DNA of 64,000 nt from positions 248,001 through 312,000 of the forward strand of contig JAENRP010000009.1 in NCBI GenBank assembly GCA_024741835.1. The letters run 5' to 3'. The stretch's first letter is position 1. Every line of letters starts with the position of its first letter. This document shows positions 35,041-46,643 of this stretch, piece by piece. Under the pieces are notes generated by a model. It was not told where the DNA came from, did not search any database, and saw only the letters and a program-made list of their open reading frames with translations. This DNA is from Diplocarpon mali. Taxonomy: Eukaryota; Ascomycota; Leotiomycetes; Helotiales; Drepanopezizaceae. The position numbers and the translations under genes were made by a program.

Positions 35041-35326
35041 AGCGCTGCGGTGTAGAGGTGTGTAAATTGTACATTAAAAACAGCACCCCATCGTGGCCAA
35101 TTTGTGATGAGCTCTGAGGGCGCCTGCCGAGTCACAGGATTTCTCGTCATGCAGGTTTCTAAATTCATCCATTAATAGATCAAGTGATGAGGTTCCCAGA
35201 CAAGTGCAGGGTTCAAAGCTTCCCTGCCCACGCCATGCTTCAAGATAAGCACCTGTACGCAAACCCAACGCCTCGCCCCAGTGACCCTTCCAAAGCGGTA
35301 ACCAGACGTGCCAGCGTCATCCCGAT

Positions 35327-35648
35327 CTAGTCCATGTCAGACTCATCCGGCACGTTCTGAGTCTCTCTCAGCACCTTCAATGCGGTTAGTCTCGCCATGC
35401 TAAAGGCTCACAGCAGGACGCACATCATCCAGTTTCTGCTTCAGAATCGGCAACATGTTCTCCTTAATGACCAAAGTCTGGTCGTCCAGCTCCTCGACGA
35501 TGAAGGCGTGGTCCGCGCTGTCAATCTTGACGATGATGGATTTGATCGATGGATCGCACTCGACGAGGACGCCTGGCATCGCGTTAGCCTCGAGCTCACC
35601 ACCAACCCCAGCTTCAACAACAGGTCTACCTCTTATCGCTCGAGGCAT
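35327..35648 (-). CDS. tfb5: TFIIH subunit Tfb5 (GTF2H5/TTD-A)
   Basis: Three exons on the minus strand (35648-35630, 35572-35424 and 35374-35327) encode 71 residues, exactly the family length. The first exon is only 19 nt (MPRAIR plus one base). Removing the 57-nt first intron joins it to GVLVECDPSIKSIIVKID. Removing the 49-nt second intron (GTGCGT..GAAG, branch GACTAAC) replaces a spurious ending by LDDVLRETQNVPDESDMD. Tfb5 is the smallest core TFIIH subunit; it binds Tfb2/p52 and supports nucleotide excision repair and transcription initiation. Both short introns stay open or nearly so if retained, so an unspliced reading would give a plausible but wrong 82-residue protein. Confidence 0.93.
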
Positions 35649-36144
35649 CTTGGCCGCTGGGAGGTGATGATCTTTCGCTCTTTTCTTTCTTTCTCTTCTT
35701 TGCCTCTGCGAATATCTTGTCTCTCTAAAGATATGTATCTCAAGTCACAAAGCGGCAGGCCTAGCTCCCAACAACGGGTCTGTGCTGAAGGAAGGGCTTG
35801 GCATTCCCTGTCGGCGTGGGCAACAAGCTTTCGAGGCTCTCGACCAGTCGGCAGATCCGATGTGGTCGCGCCTCTCGATTGCAAGTGGTCGATGATGACT
35901 GGACTCTGTAAATAGATGAGTCGGGAATGATGATGAATGGTAAGTAATCTAGAATCGTATTTCCGTCACTCCAGGCCCCATCTGGTCGTCGTTCACTCAC
36001 AGCCCGGCCCCATCTTCATATTTACATCTCTTGAGCCCTCGCTGCGGTCGCAGCATCGCAGCGAAACACAGGCTGGCTAGAACATTGTGACGCTTCTGCA
36101 GAGCACGTCAGAGTGACTACTCCATCGGCGGTGACCCGCTCGAG
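35649..36144. other. Divergent promoter region
   Basis: A 496-bp stretch between tfb5 (-) and the PPxY membrane protein gene (+). It contains a pyrimidine/purine-rich tract near 35670-35700. No gene is seen. Confidence 0.5.
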
Positions 36145-36960
36145 ATGTATTTGACCATCTCCTCTGTGCAGATTCTGGCGACTCTCAGCATGGCCTCGAG
36201 CCCGAGGGCAGCCATGTGCCAGTACTCTCGAGCACTCGTCCTCTCCTCGGCCCTACTCCTCCTCTCCACGATACTACCCAATGCCTCCCTTGCCCAACTC
36301 ACCGATCCAGCATTGTCGATACCCCCACCAGACAGCGAACCTACGACCCTCCAAACCTCTCCCTCGCCAGTCGTCTCCTCCTCACCGAGCCAGACGCGAA
36401 GCCCTCCCCCCGTCATCTCCAACCCCTCCGCCGCCGATGGCAACAGGCAGAACAACATATTCAACTACTACTTCATCATCGTGGCGGTGGTCGTCTTGCT
36501 CTTCCTGCTAGGAGCCATGTACATCGCCAAGCAGTGGAAGAAGAGGGCCGCCACGATGCGGTCCGGCAGTCAAGCAGCGCTAGCGCGGGACGTCGAGGGT
36601 CTCCGGGCTCGTCTTGGGGTGGCGATGGCAGCTGGGAGGACCCGACACGAGAGGACGGAAGGCCTAGATGAAGAAGGGGAGGCTCCTCCGCCGTATCACG
36701 CGGGGAGCAAGCCGCCGAGTCTGAGGAGTGCGGATGGAGTTGGGGTCAGGGAGGTGGGGAGTCGAGCTGGGGAGGCGCCAGAACAGTTCGCTCTGAGGAA
36801 TATTGCGATGCAGAGGCTGGACCCGCCGGGGTACCATGAGGCGACTGCGCGGGTCGGGACTGGCGGGAATGAAGGCTCCTCGGAGGAAGATCTGGACATG
36901 GCGAGGCCGGCGCCAGTGGCTACTGCTACACCGCAGAGAAACCTCTCCAAGAGGACCTGA
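36145..36960 (+). CDS. Single-pass membrane protein with two PPxY motifs
   Basis: An intronless frame of 271 codons. A hydrophobic segment at residues 29-50 (ALVLSSALLLLSTILPNASLA) looks like a signal peptide with cleavage before Q51. Residues 51-106 are a Ser/Thr/Pro-rich outer part, 108-128 a transmembrane helix (YYFIIVAVVVLLFLLGAMYI), followed by basic KQWKKR and a cytoplasmic tail. The tail contains PPPY (181-184) and PPGY (227-230), ligands for WW domains of Nedd4/Rsp5-type ubiquitin ligases. The layout recalls Rsp5 adaptor membrane proteins such as the Rcr family, but I cannot assign it. The ATG at 36190 (MASSPRAAMCQY) may be the true start, since the signal peptide follows it more closely. 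Likely location: plasma membrane or endosome/vacuole. Confidence 0.75.
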   Translation: MYLTISSVQILATLSMASSPRAAMCQYSRALVLSSALLLLSTILPNASLAQLTDPALSIPPPDSEPTTLQTSPSPVVSSSPSQTRSPPPVISNPSAADGNRQNNIFNYYFIIVAVVVLLFLLGAMYIAKQWKKRAATMRSGSQAALARDVEGLRARLGVAMAAGRTRHERTEGLDEEGEAPPPYHAGSKPPSLRSADGVGVREVGSRAGEAPEQFALRNIAMQRLDPPGYHEATARVGTGGNEGSSEEDLDMARPAPVATATPQRNLSKRT

Positions 36961-37067
36961 GGCGGGAGTTCATGCCGAGGATGGAGGCTAGGTTATGTTA
37001 ACGAATTTATGGCGCGTGGGAGGAGTAACGCTGGATCTGCTGGGGAATTTACAGGTGGGACATTATG

Positions 37068-37158
37068 GGTGTGACTGTTAGCGGGACTGTATCGGCGGGA
37101 CTGTATCGGCGGCACTGTATATAGGTGAGACTTTGCATAGGCGAGACTGTGTACAGGT
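37068..37158. repeat. Degenerate 14-16 bp tandem repeat
   Basis: About six units built around gggactgtatcggc; the last copies have drifted (tgagactttgcatagg, cgagactgtgtacagg). It lies about 110 bp after the stop codon of the PPxY gene. Confidence 0.65.
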
Positions 37159-37479
37159 GAAGGGGAGGCTCATAGCCCCCAGAAAACAGGAGATCTCGCA
37201 AGCCTGCACTTCGAAAATGGAACCTGTACAAGTACAATACCGAGAAACGACACACCACACCGAAAACGCAGCAGCCGACTCGTCCGACAACCACTCACCA
37301 GCAGCCACCGCCGTCGACCTACCAAGCCCTTACCTCTCCCATCCTCCCAGCACCAGCACCGCACGTGCTCGACAACGACGCCGGCGCCCGTGTTATCGCT
37401 TCACCCGCTCACTCGGTTAGACCTCACTACCATCCACCACTGACACTCTTCTTCTCTTGTTCCCCTGCAAAGACATCAC

Positions 37480-37507
37480 NNNNNNNNNNNNNNNNNNNNN
37501 NNNNNNN
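37480..37507. other. Assembly gap (28 N)
   Basis: A run of 28 undetermined bases in intergenic DNA. Single N also occur at 39126 and at 57842, the latter at the end of a poly-T run. Confidence 0.99.
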
Positions 37508-37918
37508 AGATCCCCGTCTCGTACCTGTACCTTGACATGTTGGTGATTAAGTGATGAGAGGCAGGTGGTGACAACGATGCGTTGCGCGTGGTCGGTCCGC
37601 GGCCAAGTGATTGGATCTCGCTCGCTTATTATTAGCTGTTCTGTGCCCCCCCCTCCCCCCTTCATTTGTTCATCTTATTGTTCTTTTCTCCCTCCCCAGC
37701 CTCCGAGCACTGGCGTGGTTGCTTTGGAGGCTGGGTGGTGGTGTTCTGGGTATCCTGTTGGGTGTTGGTCTGGTGGAGGGGAGGGAGAGTGCTGTGGTGC
37801 TGTCTGTCCGGGATAGGAATGTCGAAAGAGCAAGGTGCTCGGATCATGGATAGTATACAGCAGCTAGTGACCGGAGACAACGACATCGATTGTTCTACAG
37901 AACACCGGCTTTCGCTAT

Positions 37919-39088
37919 CTAGTTGAACCGTCTAATCATCACCTCGGGCTTGTTTCCCAGGATCTCGTCAATCTCCTTCAGAACCTCCGGTGTCAGCTTC
38001 GCCATAGCATCCAACGCCTTGACGCTCTCGTAGACCTGCTCCGGCCGGCTAGCACCCGTGATCGCCGAGCTCACATTCTTGTTGCTCAGCACCCACGCCA
38101 TGGCCAGCGACGCCTGGGTAATTCCCAACTTCTCGGCAACGGGCTTCAGCCGGGCCACAATCTCGATATCCTTCTTCCAGCTCTCGTCTCCAAAACGCTT
38201 GTTCATGCCCATCACAAACGGGTCGTTGCTGGCCCCCAGCCGCGAGTCCTTGGGGATCCCGTCGTTGTACTTGCCCGTCAGGATCCCAATCTTGAGGGGC
38301 GAGAAGATGGTCAATCCCAGTCCGGTTTCCTCGTACAGGTGCTCGAATTCCTTCTCGACCTTTGCGCGAGCCAGCATGTTGTACTGCGGCTGCTCCATCA
38401 CGGGTCCGATCAGGTTCAGCTTGTCGGCATAGCGCCATGCGGTGGCGATCTCGTCGGCGTTCCACTCGGACGTGCCCCAGTAGAATGCCTTGCCAGTGTC
38501 GATCAGGTAGTTGAAGGCGCGCACCGTCTCCTCGATTGGGGTGTTTCTGTCGGGACGGTGGGCGTAGATCAGGTCGACGTAGTCGAGCCCTAGACGTTCG
38601 AGTGCGTTGTTGGTACCTTCGATGATGTGTTTGCGGGAGAGTCCGACGTTGTTGACCGGATTCTCGCCGTGGGACGCTCCCCAGTTGATCTGCGGGGTGT
38701 TTGTCAATCGATGCTCCATACCTCCCGCGCTTGACCTCTCGAGTCGTCGCGAGGGCTAGCGGCGTACCTTGGTCGAGATGACCAAATCGTTGCGTTTCCA
38801 GCCAAACTTTTTGATTGCCTGTCCCATCACACGCTCGGACTCTCCTCCGCTGTACCCCTCCGCACAGTCGAAGAAGTTGATTCCCACATCGTAGGCGGCC
38901 TTCATACAGGCGAAGGTGTTATCTGCATATCTCAACGGCTGTTCCGCTACAGTGATCTTGGGTCACGCACCACTCTCCACGTGGCCACCGTATGTGAGCC
39001 AGCCTCCAAGGGAGATGGCAGAGACCTGAAGACCGGAACGGCCTAAGAATCTGTATTGCATCTTGGGGAGACCTGCTGGTGGCGACAT
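37919..39088 (-). CDS. Aldo-keto reductase related to K+ channel beta subunits
   Basis: Three exons on the minus strand (39088-38971, 38922-38768 and 38689-37919) encode 347 residues. After MSPPAGLPKM the sequence enters the AKR barrel: QYRFLGRSGLQVSAISLGG, then GINFFDCAEGYSGGESE with the catalytic Asp and Tyr, VISTK with the catalytic Lys, and DLIYAHRPD with the catalytic His. The family features EQPQYNMLAR and the C-terminal SSAITGASRPEQVYESV (cofactor-binding end) point to the Kv-beta/AKR6-like group found in fungi. The enzyme probably reduces carbonyl compounds with NADPH in the cytosol. Whether it pairs with a channel is unknown. The introns are 48 and 78 nt and restore the family sequence at both junctions. 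All four catalytic residues are present. Confidence 0.92.
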
Positions 39089-40280
39089 GGTGACAAGTAT
39101 TGAGCTTCGGGACGTTTTGGGGGGGNGCAAGAATTTGGTCGATTGGGAGGAGATGGAGAGGAAGATCGTCAGGAGGCTGGACCTTTTATATGTTATGGTG
39201 CAAAGAGACTGCGGGGTTCTTTCTTCCTGTCCAAAGTGGAGATCTAGCTCCCGGGAAACAGCATAGCCAAGGAGGGTGGTTCCCTCATATGCCGAGGTGG
39301 GTGATTTTCAAGTGGGATGGGATGTCATTGATTCCCACTGCACGGATTCCTGCTACATCTTGTACGCAGGTCTCTAACTCGTGAGTTGACAGAGGAGTGA
39401 CGGGTAGATGCATCCTCGGCATCCATCCAGATGTCTTGACCTGTGATTCGAGATCAGCAACAAGCTTGCTCTCTGGCTTGAGAAGTTCGGGGTGAGATGG
39501 CCCGCTCTGCTCCGCCCCGCTCCGCCCCGCTCCGCTCCGCTCCATCCCACGGACTGTCGGAGTTTGGGGCAGAGCTAGGCCAGGCCAGGTTAGGCTGGGG
39601 AGGACGGTTCACGATAATACTATACTGTGGGTCCCTAAGGTGCGTCCTAAAAAGCTCAGTCCTAGGTGCAGCAAACGAGGCGACATCACCGGCGGACATC
39701 CGAAGTAGCGCCTGTCGGTCTTGGCGGAAATATATCGCCGACGACACCTCTCGTCGTGCAAGCGGCGCGAGTATGAGATGCCACAACCGTGATAAGAAGA
39801 GGAGGTACCCGAAACCAGACCAACAGCAGCGACGTGGGGGGGGGAGAAGCAAGGAACTGTCTGCCAGCGCAGCAGTCACCCATGCTGGCGCTTTCAGACA
39901 TGGTTCTTCTCCCTGGGACGACGCTCTCTTTGTCCTCTTTCTCCTGATACTGGTTCGTCGTTGTCAAGAGGTGGCCGTGGAGCGTCTTTCCTTAACACCT
40001 GCCGCCTCCTTTATCAGAGGCCGTCCAAGGCAGGGTAAAGACAGGCTGGTGGGCAGTATACAAGCGCTGATATAGGTACCTCCACCTGAAGGTATCGTCT
40101 GGGGAATGGCCGAGCATTCGGTTCTCACCCGTCCCTGTACTCTGGCCGCTGGCCAAAGGGCCAGCGTCCCCGCATCCATGCAGGAGCTGCAAAGGGTGGG
40201 CCTGCCTCCGGAGCTCGAGGGCCTGATGCTGCTCAGGGTTCTGCTTTCGGACCTGGATATCTTGCCTCCAGACTCATTGA

Positions 40281-40369
40281 GTATCCAGTATCCAGTGTCC
40301 AGTATCCAGTATCCAGTATCCAGTATCCAGTATCCAGTATCCAGTATCCAGTATCCAGTATCCAGTATC
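40281..40369. repeat. 7-bp minisatellite (gtatcca)n
   Basis: About 12.7 copies of a seven-base unit, nearly perfect, with one gtgtcca variant. Because seven is not a multiple of three, it yields a seven-residue repeat in overlapping frames. Confidence 0.95.
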
Positions 40370-41800
40370 CGACCAGAGCTTCCGTATAACAGACCGTCGC
40401 GTTTCTCAAGAGCTCAAGCACGTCGGTGATCCATGGGTGCGGAGAGTTCGACGCTGATCTGGGCAGAACCTTGCGCCCAGAGACGTGTACCCGACATGCC
40501 ATATCCTGCCCGTTTTCTTCTTCCACCGCAGCCAAAAGACGACCACCAGAGACCCAACTGTATTCGTTTGGTAGCTGCTGCGTTTGCTGTCCAGTATTTC
40601 TAGCCCTATGGCTTTTCCATACCTCGGCGTGTCTGGCAGAGCACTCCTTGACGTATGTGGTGGGCCTCAACTTGTGTTCTTGAAGAGAGTCCACCTGACA
40701 CCAAGCCAATGCCTAGTCCATCATCCACTCCAAGTGTGGTTCTGGTTAAATCTCAAGATACCGGAAAAGCGTGGCCGGGCTGGTGCATTGCAGCTCGGAT
40801 GCTTTGCACGGGATCACAGCATGGACAAGGCCCTTCCCCGATTTTCTTTTTGTCGTGGCTTCAGATTCATTGCAGAGCCACACATCCTCGGGCCTACGAT
40901 GACTGGGAGTCCATTAGCAAGTCGTCTGTATCCTGGTCTTCTCCATGTATTCTCGTACTCGGCAGTGCCTGCCTTGTATCTATTCTCTGTATGTACGGGG
41001 ATCGGATGCGAAGATCCAAGTCTGTTCAAATTTCATAGCCCCAAGGCTCTCCGTGTATGTGCTCGTCTCCCCAACGGTCTGCTACGTGCAGGTCTGAAGA
41101 CCTCGTTGCAGAACTTCTCTTCCTGTTCATTTCGAGTGCTGGCACAACCAGCACATGATTCGTGCTGCGGCTTTTGTCCAGGCCGCGCTGGAGAGAATCT
41201 GCTTCGGCGCTTGAAAGCAGCAAGTTGCAGAACTCGTCAGGTGTAAGCAGAAGGGTGCACAACTCCTCTCAGTATGAGAGTCTCTCAAGGTTCAGGGGAA
41301 GATCCCTTGTGGAACTCCCCCCCTCAAGAGCTAGAGAGATGCGTTTGGTGGTGCCGTAGCTTGCAGAGATGTAGTTGGCCTCGATTGAGGCTGACCTTTG
41401 CAGCATCGGTCTGTTTGCCATCACAACTACGCCTTTCCGGACAGATGACCAGCTGCCTCTGCATCGTCTCGATGATAGCCGTCATGACTCTACTTTTATG
41501 AAGATACAAAGTAAACATCTGCTCAAGTCATAGACTCATAGCCTCTCACTCAGCTACCTGGTGGAAGGAACCAGCACCGGTTTTCCCTATTCACACCAGC
41601 CAGCCAACCACCACGAGGCCACTAGCGCCGTCTTTCGCACTCTCCTAAGATTTTATCCCATAACTTCGTCCCCTCGACATGTCTTCCTCTCCAACCCCTT
41701 TCGCAACAACCTTTTCCACCCCCCTTCTTCTATCTTCCTTCTTGTCGCATTCCGCGTAGGTCCTTCGCGAGACTAGCTCTTGATACAGATACAGTCAATT

Positions 41801-42173
41801 GTGAGTACCTTCTTCCATCACCGCAGCTGTGCGTTGGGTCTTTGAGCTGAGTGCGCTCTCTCACCTGCTCGGTCGACGCCTTTCACGCACAGCCTCGAAC
41901 GCAGCTTACATATCATCTACTCTGCCTCCTCTTACCTGCTTGTTTCACAACCCCGAGGTCCGTTTGGCAGAGCGTCTCGTTCTCCATGGCGCTCTGTCAA
42001 CCTCGATCTGCTTCTCCGCTTCTTGCGATGGCTCAGTGATCACATTATTGGTCAGCCAGGCTACTCAAGCAACGCAAAAGTATTTGAGGGCTCGCGTCTC
42101 ACATCACCCCCGCGCCTCACCCCCTTTCTGTAGTCACCTCTCATCCTTCTTTCTTTACTCCTTCTATCCGCAG
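41801..42173 (+). promoter_or_regulatory. Probable 5' UTR intron of the CCHC gene
   Basis: A strong donor GTGAGTACC at 41801 and an acceptor after a long pyrimidine tract (ccttctatccgcag, ending 42173) lie in the pyrimidine-rich leader before the ATG at 42412. No coding sequence is seen in the 373 bases between. A leader intron of this kind is common in highly expressed fungal genes. The exact acceptor is uncertain. Confidence 0.4.
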
Positions 42174-42411
42174 CACAGGCTCCCAAAGGTTCAGCCCCAT
42201 TCAATCTAAGCGGTTGGCTTTTTTTCTCCGATCGCGATACCGCCTTACACCTCATAATTCTGCCGATAGAACATGCTGTCCCATCTCATCTCCTTCCACT
42301 GCATCTCAACACATATCAACACATTCACCTTCTTCCACCTACACACGATCAAAACACTAATCATACATTCCCTCTATAGACAGACAAAAAAAAACTACTT
42401 CCTGACAACGT

Positions 42412-44485
42412 ATGTCAAAGATGTCATCGTGGGATAACGTTGGATCGGGCGGCGGAGACGCCTGGGCCGCTCCAGCTGCTGCGCATGCACCTGCTGGTGG
42501 CTTCATTGATCCGCTTACTGGTACCCGATCCAATGACGCTCGTAACCACTCTACGGGTGAATTTGACGACGGTGGCTTTGGAGCTCCAGCTGGTGGGAAT
42601 GCTTTCGGTGATGCTGGCGAAGGCGCCTGCTACAACTGTGGCAAGGACGGGTGAGTCCAACGTGACAATATACAGCTGGATTGTTTTTGCTGATATTTAC
42701 TCTAGTCACTTGAAGTCTGATTGCCCAGAGCCAAAGTCTGGTGGCGGCTGTTTCAAATGTGGCGAGGAAGGGTACGTACTGACTGCATATACACATTGTC
42801 ACCTTTCGCTTGAATTTCCTTGCTCTTTTGAAGAATTGGGTCTAAAAATTTTCAGCCATTCCAAGAGTGAGTGTACCAACCCAGCTGCCGCCCGTGAGTT
42901 CAATGGTACCTGCCGTGACTGTGGCGAACCAGGTCACCGTGCCTCCGATTGTCCCAGCAAGCCTCCTCCCGTCTGCAAGAACTGTTTGGAGCAAGGTCAT
43001 GAAGTTGTAAGCTGCATACTTTCATTTCCAGACATTCTCAAGAGTCAACACCCGGGGCTCCCCATGTTTGCCGGGAACTCCGAACAAGGTAAACGCTGAC
43101 TTCTCTAGGTTGCCTGTGAAAAGCCCCGCAAGATTAACCGCGACCACATCGCTGATGTTCCTGGCGAGGTTGCTTGGGAGGAGATGAGAAAGGGTGCTGC
43201 CGAGCGTGACATTGACGATGTCAAGGAAGCTGCTGCTAAGTACTTCAAGGCAGTCCCTGAGGTCACTTATCTTGATCTTGAGCACGCTTTCCGAAACATG
43301 AACGTGCCAATCCACCTGATTGCGATCGAGAAGGAGTTGGGCCCCACCTACACGAACATGGATCTTCAAGGAAATCGTGGCAAGACCTACTCTGTCTCGT
43401 GGCGCTGGTCTGACAAGCCGGCAAAGCCCAAGGAAACCGACGGCTGGCCAACACCAGAGGAGAACCTTGAGCGCTTGGCGGATGCCGGCGAGCCTACCGA
43501 TTGCCTGATGACTAAGTGCTCCAACTGCGATGAGCTTGGCCACTCCAAGCGTAACTGCCCCCAGGATGTCAACGAGACCGAGCGTGCGAAGGTTCTGTGC
43601 TACAACTGTGACGAGGTTGGACACCGTGTTCGCGATTGTAAGTTCTTTCATTCGTCTGAGCTTCAAACATACTGATCTGAATACAAGGCCCCAACCCCCG
43701 TCCCGATAAGTTTGCTTGCCGTAACTGCAAGCAATCCGGTCATGGTTCAAAGGAGTGCCCAGAGCCTCGCTCGGCTGAGGGTATTGAGTGCAAGAAGTGC
43801 AGTGAGAGTAAGTACAAAGAATGCATTCCATCCCAACACATAAGTGCTTTGCTAAAACGTTCAGTCGGTCACTTCTCGCGTGACTGCCCGATCGGAGGTG
43901 GAGGAGGACCACGTGTCTGCTTCAACGTATGTCTCGTTTCTGCCCTGCTCCTGATCGCCGCAAGAATTTGCAAATGACACTGCTGATCTCATGAAGTGTG
44001 GTCAAGAGGGACATGGCAAGACAGAGTGTACCAACGAACGAGTGTTGAAGTGCCGCAACTGTGACGATGAGGGCCATTTATCCAAGGTAGGTACTCTAAC
44101 GTGAGGCCAACACAAATGCTCATTAGCTATACAGGAGTGCCCGAAGCCTCGAGACTACTCGCGGGTCAAGTGCCAGAACTGTGATCAGATGGGTCACACT
44201 AAGAGTATGCTATGCTTACATCCTACGCCTTGAGCATCCCTGAAGCCCTCCGGAATTTGTTGCTGACCTGAACAGTTCGCTGCAAAGAGCCTCTGAAGAT
44301 CGAAGAGGGTGGTGCTGCTGGATTCGGAGGCAATGGTGGTGATGCCTCCAATAACTTCGGGGCCTCTGCGGGTGGCGGCGATCGATTTGGTAAGATTCCC
44401 TCATCTAATCTCTTCACGGCAATGTATTGATAAGCTCCTAGATTTCGAGTCTACCCAACCAAGTGGCGGCGGCGGCGGTTGGTAG
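42412..44485 (+). CDS. CCHC zinc-knuckle nucleic-acid-binding protein with 11 knuckles
   Basis: Ten exons are inferred: 42412-42650, 42706-42771, 42856-43006, 43109-43637, 43688-43807, 43865-43926, 43997-44086, 44135-44204, 44276-44389 and 44442-44485, encoding 494 residues. After a Gly/Ala-rich N-terminus there are four CX2CX4HX4C knuckles (CYNCGKDGHLKSDC, CFKCGEEGHSKSEC, CRDCGEPGHRASDC, CKNCLEQGHEVVAC). A knuckle-free region of about 130 residues with a DIDDVKEAAAKYFKAVPEVT helix follows, then seven more knuckles, then a Gly-rich tail ending GGGGGW. It resembles the Gis2/Byr3/CNBP group but is longer, and the middle region suggests a filamentous-fungal form. Such proteins bind single-stranded RNA or DNA and act in translation and stress granules. 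Eight of nine introns interrupt a knuckle. Every junction restores a perfect knuckle, which validates the model. Confidence 0.93.
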
Positions 44486-46643
44486 ACTCCCCAAAGTGGT
44501 CGAGCTTTTCTGCGTTGTCAAAAAGTCACTCCGGCGATAGACGAGTGCTTGATCTGTTCTCTCTCGCTTTTCATCTTGGTCAACCATTTTGAGGAGAGAT
44601 GATGGGCTGGTCTTTTCTCATTTTGCTTTTGCTCTCGTGGGGCTGGTAGCAACATTGCTGGTGTCAGCGGAATTCCAGCGGAATAGTGATTTGCATGCCT
44701 TGCTGCGTTCGAGCAGAAATTAAAAGTTTTGAAAAACGCTTGCCATGCACTGGTTTAAGGTGACTCTAACCCGCATGATCTTCTATGCCTTTAGAATACG
44801 AGAGGCACACTTGGAATTTCGCACGTATCTGATTACCACGCATCATCCTGGCCCCCTTGGGAGGCCCGGAATGATCGAATATTTTCTGGTTCGCCCTCGG
44901 ACACGAAATTGTGACAACCAAACGGTCCTCGCGCAGGTCCATTTCTCTAGGACACCACATCATTTATTTTGATAGGCAGTGGCGTGCCAATGCTTCGTTG
45001 CGAGTCAATAATAGGTTGTATCTGGTCAAGGGGTGGAATACTTGTTTATGAATCGCCCCAGTTGCAGCTCCCACGAGAACCTTTGTTTATTCACCAGCGA
45101 GTCAGATCGGCTAGATTCGTACTTGAGAAGCAAGATCAGACCCATCGAAATCAAACCCTGTCCACCTCGGAAGAACACAAGGGGAGGATGCTGTCAAGCC
45201 AGTTAGGATGACGCAGCGCAAAGAGTATTCCCTTGATCATCGCACGCCGCTTTTGACCGAGCAAAACCAGGACACCCAGCTGGACGAGCTCGACACAGAT
45301 ACCCCGCGTCTCTCCCAGCGAAGAGTCCTGCCTGGGAGGCGAGGCTGTCAGTGAAGAGTTCTCTTTGGTGGCTCAGGAGGGGGGTGTGCCGTTCAGGCTC
45401 CCGGGCTATGGTCTCACGTGGCGAGCTGCTAAGACCAAGTCTGATATTCAAGCAGACAGACTTGGAAACCATGTACGCCGTTTGCTCTAGTGCTTCGGCT
45501 CCTGGGCTCTTGGATCAATCACGCGATACCTTTTCATCGCTTGCGGTCGCTCCAAGGTTTGTTTACTTTTCGGCCACTCCTCGCTTGGCTCGCCGCTTCA
45601 GATTCACGGTTCTGTCGGTCCGTAGGGAAAGACGTCAAGCTTGCATGCCAGCCGAGGCAGCTCGGATCCTGGGAGTCTTGCTCCGCTACGATGCGGACAC
45701 GAGGACCTTTCCGGCGCGGAGGTTCCTCGCCTCACCTGGGATGCACAGGATACAGGAGTCCGCCCGAGTCCCAGCGGACCTCGAGAGCGAACGTGCCCCG
45801 ACTGCGGATCGCCAGGCTCGCGAGACACCGCTTGCGTCCCCAGCGCTCTGCGGATGTGCGGAAAAACCCAGGGGGTTGGGGCATCCAGTGCGACGCTGTG
45901 GCGGGGTCACATTCCAGCACTTTTGACTTGGGGATCGACACGACGAAAGCAGGTTCTTGGCAGCTCAAGGAGCGAGCTCTGCATTGTTCTTGCCAGCCAC
46001 TCTGATCGTCGGGAGGGGGTGTTGACTGTGTGGGTTCTGGCTGATCGGCCGGGCTCTCGATATCTTCGCGGCTCTTCTCGACGTCGGGCCATAGTGCTGG
46101 GTGGGCAACTCCATCCGCGTAGGATTCGCTCGCCCGTGTTGGGGCTCTGTCTTCTCGCTGTTGTGATGTTGGAACGTGTAAGAACCATCAGTGATGCTCA
46201 GAGTGCGGAGAGCTCTGGAATGCCAACGGGGTTTAGCAGCATTCCTCGGCCACACCACATCCACCACAATCCCAATGTCCCAACCTCTCTCAGAAGTCCA
46301 GATACCGGGGAGGCTGGACAAAGGAATCGGGTTTTTTTGTTTGCTCAACGAGCAGACTATTGCCCATCACGTGTAGCAGACCATGGCGACCAGAGACATC
46401 CGCATTCCAGTGCTCTCATCGTGAAGACGTAGAGAAGAATAATGCAGAGGGCTGGTGAGATCTTGGACGCACCTGATCTTTGCATAAGTATCCCCCCTCG
46501 TGGACTGTTTTGCATGTTTGCTCATCATGTCCCGCACTGAATTCCTCGCCTGCATAAACCATCTCACCTCCTGCCTCGCTGCACGCCACCGCAGCATACC
46601 TGTCTTTGAAACTCAACCTCTGTCACCAGCAGCCTGACTCGGA
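44486..46643. other. Intergenic region; wetA promoter side
   Basis: This stretch holds the 3' UTR of the CCHC gene and about 2 kb upstream of wetA. Frames at 45.4-46.4 kb overlap on both strands without motifs. The last 750 bases hold several CATTCC elements. Confidence 0.5.
45910..46408. promoter_or_regulatory. Cluster of AbaA-type CATTCY elements upstream of wetA
   Basis: CATTCC occurs at 45910-45915, 46241-46246 and 46403-46408 on the plus strand and as GGAATG at 46218-46223. A fifth GGAATG overlaps the wetA start codon (46641-46646). In Aspergillus nidulans AbaA binds CATTCY and activates wetA. Four sites in about 730 bp is more than the roughly 0.7 expected by chance at equal base composition. 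Function is inferred. Confidence 0.4.

Larger units (their letters stand above)
36961..37918. other. Convergent intergenic region with an assembly gap
   Basis: This stretch lies between the 3' ends of the PPxY gene (+) and the aldo-keto reductase (-). It holds a short tandem repeat (37068-37158) and a run of 28 N (37480-37507). Frames crossing the gap are not credible genes. Nothing else is seen. Confidence 0.5.
39089..42411. other. Long divergent intergenic region
   Basis: This stretch lies between the aldo-keto reductase (-) and the CCHC gene (+). It contains GC-rich repeats (gctccgcccc type) at about 39505-39541, a 7-bp minisatellite at 40281-40369, and from about 41.55 kb a pyrimidine-rich leader with a probable 5' UTR intron. 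Frames at 39.5-40.1 and 40.6-41.25 kb lack motifs and overlap on both strands. No gene is seen. Confidence 0.45.

Noticed and set aside
40584..41246. 220-codon plus-strand frame
   Set aside because: No motif, Cys/Leu/Ser-rich random look, and overlapping frames on the same strand.
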